Source: an uncultured Christensenella sp. (GTDB lineage Bacteria > Bacillota > Clostridia > Christensenellales > UBA1242). Taken from it: a DNA stretch of 8,734 nt. A model generated the notes under the pieces. That model searched no databases, was not told the DNA's origin, and was given only the letters and a program-made list of their open reading frames with translations. The stretch lies in contig CASFFI010000084.1 of assembly GCA_949293925.1 (NCBI GenBank), positions 1 through 8,734 on the forward strand, written 5' to 3'. This document shows, piece by piece, positions 1 to 6,324 of the stretch. Made by a program: the position numbers and the translations under genes. Within the stretch, counting starts at the first letter, position 1. Each line of letters begins with the position of its first letter.

Positions 1-1272
1 ATCTTCAATTTTATCAGCTTCTTTTTGATGTCTTTCTTCTTCTTTTTTAGCAAGAACTTCAAATTTTGAAGCAATATTTATTTCAGAGTCAGCACTAATT
101 TTGTCAATATCTTCTTTAATTTGTTTAATTAACTCATCTATTGTCAATCCATAAATAGTTATACCATCTGCTTCGTCTAATTTTCTTTGTTCAATAATTT
201 CACTATTTTTTGATTCAGACAATTCTTGAACTTGTTGAGACATTTGTTCAAGTCTTTGTTTGTCAAGTTCGTTTTGTTTTTCATTTTCACTAATTAATTC
301 TTCGATTTTGATTTGATTTTCTTCAAAATCTTTTCTTTCTTGTGCTTCAGCATTTTGCAATTCTAGTTTAGCCATTTCAGCTTGTTCTGAATTGTCGTCA
401 ATTAATTTATTGATTCTAGCTTGCGCTCTTAACTTCCTTTCCTCTTCGTCCATTGCAAGTTTTTCAAGTCTAGCAGCTCTTAACGCTCTATCTTCAGCAT
501 TTTTGATTTGAAGTCTGTCAAGTCTAGCCTGTGCTTCAGCTTTACGCCTTGTATCTTCAAGTGCTTGACGCTCAGCTTTTGCAGCCATTATTTCTTCTTT
601 TTCAATTGTCTTTTGTCTAATTCTTTCAGCTTTTGAAAGTTTTGGCTTTTCTTCAACAACTTTAACAGTTTTAGAATCATCATCGTCATCATCGTCATCG
701 AATTTGTAATCGTCTATAGAATATTTATCCAATTCGCTAGTTTCAGCTTTATCTTCAACGACTTCATCTTCTTTAGTAATATCATCTGCTAACTCATCAA
801 CCATTTTTAGTATATCATCTGTATCTTCATTAGCATCATTTGACTTATTAATCTTTTCAGATTTATTCAAACCAGACTCTTCATCATCTGCAAGATTATC
901 ATCAATATCTTTTAAATTACCACCTAATACATCTAAAAAATCTTTATCTTCAGAAACATCAGATTTATTTTTCGTTGAATATGTATCATTCTCAAGGTCA
1001 CTAATAGCCTGATTTATTTTTTCCTGATTTCCATAAACACTGTCAATACTATTGTCTTTTTTAACAGATTCAACAGTTGTAGTATTACTTACCACACTAT
1101 CAACAGAATTCTGTTCCTGTGAATCTTGTTTAGGAGTATGTATTACTGAATTTCTCTTGCTAAGAATATTAAGTAATAAATCCCCCACAAAAATCAAAAT
1201 AAAAGCTGCAACACCAATAATGGCAACTATCGCTAAGATATTTACGAATGCAGTCCAAAAGTTCAAATTCAT
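1..1272 (-). CDS. Membrane-anchored charged helical-rod protein, C-terminus beyond window (partial)
   Basis: This reading frame stays open from an ATG at 1270-1272 to the first base of the window, giving 424 residues without a stop. The start is supported by GAGGGTG five bases upstream (1278-1284) and a strong promoter. Residues 5-37 form one long hydrophobic segment, best read as an uncleaved N-terminal membrane anchor. Residues 40-190 are acidic, polar and probably disordered. Asp192-Asp199 is a run of eight aspartates. From about 210 the chain is dense in Lys, Glu, Arg, Ala and Gln and predicted to be helical or coiled coil, with an 18-residue repeat over 231-302. There is no cysteine in the visible part. 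I recognise no family or catalytic motif. A single-pass scaffold or envelope-linked rod is inference from architecture only. It has its own promoter and stands apart from the upstream rsmF-like gene. Confidence 0.85.
   Translation of the reverse strand, partial: MNLNFWTAFVNILAIVAIIGVAAFILIFVGDLLLNILSKRNSVIHTPKQDSQEQNSVDSVVSNTTTVESVKKDNSIDSVYGNQEKINQAISDLENDTYSTKNKSDVSEDKDFLDVLGGNLKDIDDNLADDEESGLNKSEKINKSNDANEDTDDILKMVDELADDITKEDEVVEDKAETSELDKYSIDDYKFDDDDDDDDSKTVKVVEEKPKLSKAERIRQKTIEKEEIMAAKAERQALEDTRRKAEAQARLDRLQIKNAEDRALRAARLEKLAMDEEERKLRAQARINKLIDDNSEQAEMAKLELQNAEAQERKDFEENQIKIEELISENEKQNELDKQRLEQMSQQVQELSESKNSEIIEQRKLDEADGITIYGLTIDELIKQIKEDIDKISADSEINIASKFEVLAKKEEERHQKEADKIED
367..582 (-). 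repeat. 18-residue helical repeats in the rod protein
   Basis: Residues 249-302 hold three consecutive 18-residue units: ARLDRLQIKNAEDRALRA, ARLEKLAMDEEERKLRAQ and ARINKLIDDNSEQAEMAK. A more diverged unit, AKAERQALEDTRRKAEAQ, precedes them at 231-248. The ARL/ARI positions are 249, 267 and 285. At DNA level TCAAGTCTAGC recurs at 464-474 and 518-528, exactly 54 bp apart. Confidence 0.65.
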
Positions 1273-1300
1273 AATAACACCCTCACAATTTTTTTTAATT

Positions 1301-1336
1301 CAAGCAAATTATACATCATAATTTATGTTTTTTCAA
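1301..1336 (-). promoter_or_regulatory. Sigma-A-type promoter for the membrane-anchored rod protein
   Basis: On the minus strand, TTGAAA (1331-1336) is followed by exactly 17 bp and a perfect TATAAT (1308-1313). The start of transcription would fall near 1301, leaving a leader of about 29 nt that contains the GAGGGTG ribosome-binding site at 1278-1284. It lies in the 111-bp gap after the rsmF-like gene, so the rod gene can be transcribed independently. Confidence 0.75.
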
Positions 1337-1383
1337 TACCTTTTTTGAAAATTTATTAAATTTTTTTTAATTTTTTTAAAAAA

Positions 1384-2685
1384 TTATACTCTAAGGCCCT
1401 TAGGAAACAGATTATTTATCCTGTCATTTGCAACTTTAGCCCCGCCAAGAGGATATCCTTCTACTAGAATTGCAATGTAACCATTATAGAAATTTTCATT
1501 TATTAATGAATTTCCTGAAATATAATCAAATAATTTAGGGTCATCAAGGCTAAAATTTATAATTTGATTAAAATTTTGTCCGAAAGACTTGAATAATTGA
1601 TGATGTGGAATAAACCTATTATTTTCTACGCTACCTAGTCTTACACCAATATTTTCAAAATTTTGATATCTTGTTAAAGGCAATAAATCATTAAATCCAA
1701 AAATGCAATTATTTCTTTCCAAAAAATAAGGAAAAGTAACATTTTTCAAATTATGTTCTAAAAATTGTTTACAAATTTCAATATTTTTAGAATTTTTCAG
1801 TAATTTTGATATTTTTTTATTACTTAAATTATTGTTATCAAAGTTTTCATTTGAAGATTTTAATATTGCGTAAAATTGTCCTTCACCTATTATTTTATGC
1901 GGAAAAAGTTTTTTCATATCTAACAAATCAAAATTAAATTTATTTTTTATAAATTCAACATTTTCTTCATCTTCATTGACAGAAAAAGTACACGTTGAGT
2001 ACAACAAAATTCCATTACTCTTTAAACAAGGAATTACATTATTTAAAATTTCTTTTTGTAAGATTGAACATTTTTTTGTATATTCTTCTGTCCATTGCTT
2101 TATAGCGAAATCATCTTTTCTAAACATCCCCTCCCCTGAACAAGGAGCATCAACTATCACAGCATCAAAAAAATTATAAAAATACTCATTTAACTTTTCA
2201 CTTGGAAGACAACTAACATATACATTAGTGAGTCCCATTCTTTCTATATTTGAAATCAACACATTGCATCTTTCCCTGTTAATTTCGTTTGCAACTATAA
2301 TACTATTAGGGTTTGCTAGAGCTAGCTGAATAGTCTTTCCACCTGGAGAAGCACAGCAATCTAGAATGTAACCACTTATTTTAGGCAAAGCGGAAATAGG
2401 TGCCATTGCGGAAGGCTCTTGCATATAAAAAGCACCAGCAATATGCAACGGATTATTACCTACTTTTTCACAAGAATTTAAATAAAATCCAAAAGTGTTA
2501 AAATTTGTTTCTTTTATATCCAGCTTTGAAATATTTTTAAAATGTTCAACTGAATTTTTGCTAATATTTACTAATAATCCCCTAGCAGTATTTTTATCAA
2601 GAGCAGAAAAATAATTAGGTGCATCATCACCTAAAATATTTTCAATATATTTAATAAAATCTTTATTCAACAAATTTTTTTTCAT
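1384..2685 (-). CDS. rsmF: RsmF-like 16S rRNA (cytosine-C5)-methyltransferase, NOL1/NOP2/Sun family
   Basis: This is an S-adenosylmethionine-dependent RNA m5C methyltransferase that should modify cytosines of 16S rRNA in the cytoplasm. The 433-residue protein shows the family signature in order: YMQEPSAM at 87-94, the SAM-binding loop DCCASPGGKT at 109-118, motif IV DAPCSGEGMF with Cys182, and motif VI STCTFS with Cys232. In this family the TC cysteine attacks C6 of the target base and the PC cysteine releases the product; both are present. The C-terminal part ends in GYPLGGAKVANDRINNLFPKGLR, split here as GYPLGGAKV at about 408-416 and FPKGLR at 427-432, which resembles the RsmF/YebU C-terminal domain (usually W-x-x-G-x-PLG and YPKGLR). 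Length is slightly below E. coli RsmF. The ATG has no strong ribosome-binding site. Which 16S cytosine it methylates cannot be read from sequence. Confidence 0.88.
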   Translation of the reverse strand: MKKNLLNKDFIKYIENILGDDAPNYFSALDKNTARGLLVNISKNSVEHFKNISKLDIKETNFNTFGFYLNSCEKVGNNPLHIAGAFYMQEPSAMAPISALPKISGYILDCCASPGGKTIQLALANPNSIIVANEINRERCNVLISNIERMGLTNVYVSCLPSEKLNEYFYNFFDAVIVDAPCSGEGMFRKDDFAIKQWTEEYTKKCSILQKEILNNVIPCLKSNGILLYSTCTFSVNEDEENVEFIKNKFNFDLLDMKKLFPHKIIGEGQFYAILKSSNENFDNNNLSNKKISKLLKNSKNIEICKQFLEHNLKNVTFPYFLERNNCIFGFNDLLPLTRYQNFENIGVRLGSVENNRFIPHHQLFKSFGQNFNQIINFSLDDPKLFDYISGNSLINENFYNGYIAILVEGYPLGGAKVANDRINNLFPKGLRV

Positions 2686-2788
2686 TTTTGTTCACAATAA
2701 TTATTAAAATTTACTTTAAATCAATTAACTTTTTTTATTTTATTTACCAACACATTTACTATAAACAAATAAACAACTTACTTTCTCG

Positions 2789-3313
2789 TTATAAATGCAA
2801 ATCTTCTACTTCTCCTGATTTTTCTAAACCACACTCTAGAGTATTTCTAGCTACAAGAAAAACGTAAATTCCTTTACCACCATTATCTAATATTCCTAAT
2901 TCATAATTTTCAAGCCCAGTCCAGTTATATGTTTTTCTGTTTGGCTGAAAAAAGACTGCAACTTTTACATCTTTATGAAACTTAGCCGCGTCAACAGCTG
3001 CCTTTTTTTTGCCTTCTTGTACTAGAATATTTTCATTTTCACTAGCAAAAAAAATTATTTTGTTTTTAATTGATTTAATATTTTTAGTTTTACTTTTATT
3101 TACAAAGAACAACCAAAATTTATCTCCTTGAGGTAATGCTATAAACCCCCAATTTTCAAGTCCAGTCATTTCTATTTGCTGATCTTTATCAACGAAAGCA
3201 TAAAAAATACTATCTGGATCAGATTTTTCTAAATTAATAACGAAAGATTTACCTTTGTATTTGTCGCCTATCTTTTTAAATGATTCTATAAATGATTCTT
3301 CAAATTCTTTCAA
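2789..3313 (-). CDS. Unknown protein with two TGLEN-containing repeats, TTG start
   Basis: I do not recognise this family. I choose the TTG at 3311-3313 as the start (174 aa) because GGAG (3321-3324) sits seven bases upstream, while the in-frame ATG at 3353-3355, which would add 14 residues, has no ribosome-binding site. The protein opens with a short amphipathic helix (MKEFEESFIESFKKIG), then consists of strand-like segments. Two copies of a roughly 40-residue unit align without gaps: TGLENWGFIALPQGDKF at residues 50-66 and TGLENYELGILDNGGKG at 132-148, each preceded by an aromatic/hydrophobic strand and followed by another (WLFFV, IYVFLV). A lysine-rich, alanine-rich helix (QEGKKKAAVDAAKFHKD) links them. 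There is no signal peptide or membrane segment. It follows the U32-family gene by 75 nt in the same direction and may be co-transcribed with it. A repeated beta-rich binding domain is only a guess. Confidence 0.75.
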   Translation of the reverse strand: MKEFEESFIESFKKIGDKYKGKSFVINLEKSDPDSIFYAFVDKDQQIEMTGLENWGFIALPQGDKFWLFFVNKSKTKNIKSIKNKIIFFASENENILVQEGKKKAAVDAAKFHKDVKVAVFFQPNRKTYNWTGLENYELGILDNGGKGIYVFLVARNTLECGLEKSGEVEDLHL

Positions 3314-3324
3314 ATATATTCTCC
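3311..3324 (-). promoter_or_regulatory. Ribosome-binding site fixing a TTG start
   Basis: On the minus strand GGAG (3321-3324), within AAATGGAGA, is followed by seven bases and then TTG (3311-3313). The alternative ATG at 3353-3355 and the GTG four codons after it lack a Shine-Dalgarno sequence. This decides the start of the TGLEN-repeat gene. Confidence 0.65.
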
Positions 3325-3388
3325 ATTTTTTAATTTTATTCACTAAAAATATCATAAAAATTCAAATTTGTCAATACTATTGATAAAT

Positions 3389-5527
3389 TTAATCTTCTAA
3401 ATAGAAAATACAAGAGTTTAATTTTATTCTGTTTAAGGATAATTCTCTCCCTAAAATTTTATATTTTAATCCCTGCACATATGAACACTTGTTGCAAGAA
3501 GAATTATAAAATTCCTTAAAAGGACAATGAAGTAATGTCATATAATTAATTTTGTCTTTTAAACATATCACGCCACAATTATTTTCAATTTCCTCCGCCC
3601 TATTATCATCATATTCTTGTAACAAAAATATTTTAGCACCGAAATTTTTAAAATATTCACACGAGATAGAATTATATACATTTAAAAAACCACCTGCTAA
3701 GAAGCCTTTATCTTTATTTACCAAATCTAAAGCATATAAGTTATTTACAACTATGCTAATATGCACATCTGATAATATTTTCTTCAACATATCAATATCT
3801 TTTTCCGTCGCAAAATTAGGAGTATACAAAACAGGCAAAAAAGTCAATTTTTTAGAAATTTCTATAAAACCATTTAAATCAATATTACTGTAGTCTTCTG
3901 GTCTTAAAATGACTAAATTTTCATAATTTTTTTGAATATTTAAATCAAATATTTCGTTATTGTTTTTTACATAAAAAATCTTATATTTTTTGATTTTTAT
4001 AAAACTGTTAGTATTTTTTTGAAATTTTAATTTGTTTTTAATGTTTTCAATTGAAATTTTTAAGTTTTCAATCTTATGATTAGCACGATTTAAATAATCT
4101 TTATTTAAGTCATTTAAAAGATTAATTTGTAAATTTTTAGAAATCTGTTTGATTTTTGCGTCCAGCAAAAACACATTAAAATCAAATTTGTCAACTTTGA
4201 CTTTAAAATATTCTAGTTTAGAAAAAATATTTTCGACTCGCTCTAAAGTTAATGGCTTATTAATAGATTCGGCAACTTCTACAAAATCTTGCACATATTT
4301 ATTTTTATATTGTAAACAAAAATATAATTTATTCCCTATAACATTTAGTTTTAAAATAGATGGTAATCTATTGTCTTTGTAAATTTCGTTTTCTTTTTTT
4401 TCATCTTGAATAATATTTACAATATCACCTTTTTTACATTTTGTAGAAGAAGTTGTGAAAATATATCCATTATCGACCTTTTTCAAATCAAACAAACTAA
4501 TTGTATCAATCTCTAATTTGTTCCTAAATATTTTAATAGAAGATTTTTTTGTTAAATTATAATTTGTAATTATCTTTACAGTAGTAAAACGCTTGCCAAT
4601 TGAAACACTTTCTATTTTTCCAATTTCAATGCCTATATGAGAAGAATAATTTGATATAATTGATGAATTGCCATTGAAATAACCTTCTGTAAATTCACGA
4701 TTAAAAGCAAGACACAAATCGTCATAATTTGATTTAGATACTTTATAGTTTCTATCTAAAACTTCCCTATAAACCTTAGTTGTTGTAGTAATATAAAAAG
4801 GTCTTCTAGCTCTACCCTCGATTTTTAAACTATCAACACCTGCTAAAAACAAATCTTTGAGTCTATTAATTAAGCAAAAATCTTTTGCCGACAAAAAATA
4901 TCCCTGCTTTTTATTGCTATTTAAAGATAATGTTAAAGGTTGTCTGCAGTACTGAGCACAAACACCTCTGTTTCCGCTACGATTAATAAAATGTGAACAA
5001 AGATAACAATTTCCGGAAAAAGAAACGCATAATGCCCCCTGCACAAAAAATTCAATTTCTAAACCCGTCTGTAATTTTATTTGTTTTATTTCATCTAACG
5101 AACATTCTCTTGACAAAACTACTCTAGTAAAGCCAATTTCTTTAAGTTTCTTTGCTCCTGCCACATTATGAACAGCCAACTGAGTAGATGCGTGCAAAAC
5201 GATATTTGGAGCAAACTCGTGTAAAAGACAAGCAAGCCCGATATCTTGGATTATGATAGCATCAACACCATAATTCCAACAATTAATTGCAAGTTCAACG
5301 GCTTTAAGCATCTCATCATCACGAATTAAAATATTTAAAGTCAAATAGACTTTTACATTGTGAGAATGCGAAAAAATAATGGCATCTTCAATATTGTACT
5401 CATTAAAACCATCTGAAATATTATTTCTAGCGTTAAAATTAGAAACCCCCAAATAAACAGCATCTGCACCATTTTGAACAGCCAACTTTAAACTTAAAAA
5501 ATTTCCACAAGGCGACAATAATTCCAT
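3389..5527 (-). CDS. Long U32-family protein (RlhA/collagenase-like type, DUF3656-type C-terminus)
   Basis: The 712-residue protein begins MELLSPCGN, the usual start of U32 proteins (MELLAPAGN). An N-terminal TIM-barrel-like half carries GADAVYLG near 20-27 and HASTQLAVHN near 112-121. The U32 signature follows: EFFVQGALC, then SGNC, YLCS and SGNRGVCAQYCRQP, with Cys167, Cys174, Cys177, Cys190 and Cys194. Cys177 sits where the family pattern usually has Ser. The U32 family was called peptidase/collagenase, but characterised bacterial members (RlhA, TrhP) hydroxylate RNA bases and need an iron-sulfur cluster, so RNA modification is the better guess than proteolysis. The C-terminal half resembles the extension of long U32 proteins and ends with CPF and CNKC cysteines (about 665-685). 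Start: the ATG at 5525-5527 is preferred over an in-frame TTG at 5543-5545 because the promoter -10 lies between them. Exact substrate unknown; 23S rRNA, as for RlhA, is possible. Confidence 0.85.
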   Translation of the reverse strand: MELLSPCGNFLSLKLAVQNGADAVYLGVSNFNARNNISDGFNEYNIEDAIIFSHSHNVKVYLTLNILIRDDEMLKAVELAINCWNYGVDAIIIQDIGLACLLHEFAPNIVLHASTQLAVHNVAGAKKLKEIGFTRVVLSRECSLDEIKQIKLQTGLEIEFFVQGALCVSFSGNCYLCSHFINRSGNRGVCAQYCRQPLTLSLNSNKKQGYFLSAKDFCLINRLKDLFLAGVDSLKIEGRARRPFYITTTTKVYREVLDRNYKVSKSNYDDLCLAFNREFTEGYFNGNSSIISNYSSHIGIEIGKIESVSIGKRFTTVKIITNYNLTKKSSIKIFRNKLEIDTISLFDLKKVDNGYIFTTSSTKCKKGDIVNIIQDEKKENEIYKDNRLPSILKLNVIGNKLYFCLQYKNKYVQDFVEVAESINKPLTLERVENIFSKLEYFKVKVDKFDFNVFLLDAKIKQISKNLQINLLNDLNKDYLNRANHKIENLKISIENIKNKLKFQKNTNSFIKIKKYKIFYVKNNNEIFDLNIQKNYENLVILRPEDYSNIDLNGFIEISKKLTFLPVLYTPNFATEKDIDMLKKILSDVHISIVVNNLYALDLVNKDKGFLAGGFLNVYNSISCEYFKNFGAKIFLLQEYDDNRAEEIENNCGVICLKDKINYMTLLHCPFKEFYNSSCNKCSYVQGLKYKILGRELSLNRIKLNSCIFYLED

Positions 5528-5562
5528 ACGAAAATTATAGCACAAAGTGCCAAATTTGTAAA
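5527..5562 (-). promoter_or_regulatory. Strong promoter predicted to give a leaderless U32 mRNA
   Basis: On the minus strand TTTACA (5557-5562), 17 bp, then a perfect TATAAT (5534-5539) preceded by TGC, an extended -10. Seven bases downstream of TATAAT is the A of the ATG start codon (5527). No Shine-Dalgarno sequence is present between. The spacer contains the small palindrome GCACAAAGTGC (5540-5550). The sequence shows the boxes and distances; a leaderless transcript is inferred from them. Confidence 0.72.
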
Positions 5563-5694
5563 TGTTTGAAAAATTAAAATGTCTAACTATAAAATATAAT
5601 TATATTTAAAAAAATAGTTTTTAATTTTTATTTAATAAAAATAAATTAATAAAAATAATAAATATTAAAAATTTTCTTTAAAATTCAGTTATTT
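5563..5694. other. AT-rich intergenic region with a 16-bp A/T palindrome
   Basis: This stretch separates the desulfoferrodoxin-like gene from the U32 promoter. It contains AAATATAATTATATTT (5592-5607), a perfect palindrome of A and T only, which may be chance at this composition. No reading frame and no clear GC-rich terminator hairpin are visible. Confidence 0.5.
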
Positions 5695-6045
5695 TTAAAT
5701 AATTTTTTTAAAATATAAATTAATTCCATCAAAAAACAAAATATTTGAATTTTTTATATATGGAAAATTTACTTCTCTAAATTTGCTATCTATAAAAAAT
5801 TTTTTACCAATTCTATCGCTTGAAACAAATGCTAAAAACTGACCATTTTTAACATTATCAATATTCACAATTATATCACTATTATTTACATAATAATTTA
5901 TTAAATTAAATTTATCTTCTGTTTTTATAATTTTATTCATCTCATCATTACAACAACTTATTTTATTACAATTATTGCAACTGCAAGGATTAATAATTTC
6001 TATCATAGCCCCACAATGCTTGCACCTTAAAATTTCAAATTCCAT
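5695..6045 (-). CDS. Degenerate desulfoferrodoxin-like protein with cysteine-rich N-terminus
   Basis: This 116-residue protein begins MEFEILRCKHCG, with Cys8, Cys11 and a CC pair at 31-32 followed by NDEM. This matches the desulforedoxin-like iron domain of desulfoferrodoxins (RCxHCG...CCGExM). The loop between CxxC and CC is longer than usual and adds Cys21, Cys23 and Cys26. The C-terminal half (NGQFLAFV at 67-74 to the end) aligns by eye with the short neelaredoxin/superoxide-reductase-like domain. However, the ligand motif CNxHG is replaced by Asp106-Gly-Ile-Asn109, and the His of the HFI-type motif by Gln69. It therefore should not reduce superoxide by the usual Fe(His)4Cys centre. The start is set by AGGGGA (6049-6054) just before the ATG. 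It may bind zinc or iron through the N-terminal cysteines. Family assignment is from motif memory and moderately sure; function is unknown. Confidence 0.7.
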   Translation of the reverse strand: MEFEILRCKHCGAMIEIINPCSCNNCNKISCCNDEMNKIIKTEDKFNLINYYVNNSDIIVNIDNVKNGQFLAFVSSDRIGKKFFIDSKFREVNFPYIKNSNILFFDGINLYFKKII

Positions 6046-6112
6046 AAATCCCCTAAAATATATTTTGTAAAATTACATTTAAAATTCTTAAATTAGAAAA
6101 TACACATAAATT

Positions 6113-6141
6113 CTTATAAATATAAAATTGGTTATAATCAA
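6113..6141 (-). promoter_or_regulatory. Candidate promoter of the desulfoferrodoxin-like gene
   Basis: On the minus strand TTGATT (6136-6141), 17 bp, then TATAAG (6113-6118), giving a leader of about 60 nt before the gene at 6045. In such AT-rich DNA this level of match can arise by chance. The position downstream of the ssrA terminator and upstream of a gene with a good ribosome-binding site favours it. Confidence 0.4.
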
Positions 6142-6149
6142 ATTATAAC
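6131..6149. promoter_or_regulatory. Perfect 8-3-8 palindrome, possible operator
   Basis: GTTATAAT-CAA-ATTATAAC is a perfect inverted repeat with a three-base centre. It covers the candidate -35 box of the desulfoferrodoxin-like gene. Each arm contains TTATAAT, the half-site of the PerR box (TTATAAT-N-ATTATAA), but the centre is three bases instead of one. A peroxide- or metal-responsive repressor site is possible; an AT-rich coincidence is the alternative. Confidence 0.4.
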
Positions 6150-6280
6150 TTATATAAATAATTAAATTTTAAATAATATCTAAAAGGAAAAATAATAATT
6201 GTAAATTAAAACATCTTAAAAATCGTATAAATATTAAAATAAATTTGTTAAATACGCATTGTTTTAAAAATTCATGTTGT

Positions 6281-6319
6281 TTTAAATAAAAAAACTTTCA
6301 CAAAATAGATTGTGAAAGT
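6281..6319 (-). terminator. Intrinsic terminator of ssrA
   Basis: On the minus strand a perfect 10-bp stem, ACTTTCACAA and TTGTGAAAGT (6310-6319 with 6294-6303), encloses a six-base loop and is followed directly by TTTTTTATTT. It begins five bases beyond the mature 3' CCA end of the tmRNA. On the plus strand there is no matching T run, so it acts in one direction. Confidence 0.9.
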
Positions 6320-6324
6320 AAATA

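Larger units (their letters stand above)
6046..6280. other. AT-rich intergenic region
   Basis: Between the desulfoferrodoxin-like gene and the ssrA terminator there is no reading frame of note on either strand. It holds the candidate promoter and the 19-bp palindrome listed separately. Beyond 6150 I see only low-complexity A/T sequence. Confidence 0.6.

Noticed and set aside
1052..1321. Plus-strand frame of 89 codons
   Set aside because: It lies opposite the start, promoter and membrane segment of the rod protein; its hydrophobic look is the mirror of that segment and it has no ribosome-binding site.
1340..1383. Possible terminator after the rsmF-like gene
   Set aside because: The only hairpin is made of A and T with almost no loop; no GC-containing stem precedes the T runs.
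3314..3355. ATG start of the TGLEN-repeat gene at 3353-3355
   Set aside because: No Shine-Dalgarno precedes it, whereas GGAG is correctly spaced before the TTG at 3311-3313. It cannot be fully excluded.
3552..4382. Plus-strand frames at 3552-3893 and 4149-4382
   Set aside because: Both are antisense to the well-supported U32-family gene and encode no recognisable protein.
5525..5545. Upstream TTG start of the U32-family gene (adds MCYNFR)
   Set aside because: The promoter -10 box TATAAT lies inside that stretch, and family members begin at MELL.
5592..5607. 16-bp palindrome AAATATAATTATATTT
   Set aside because: It is made solely of A and T in a nearly pure A/T stretch and not placed on a promoter element, so chance is the simpler reading.
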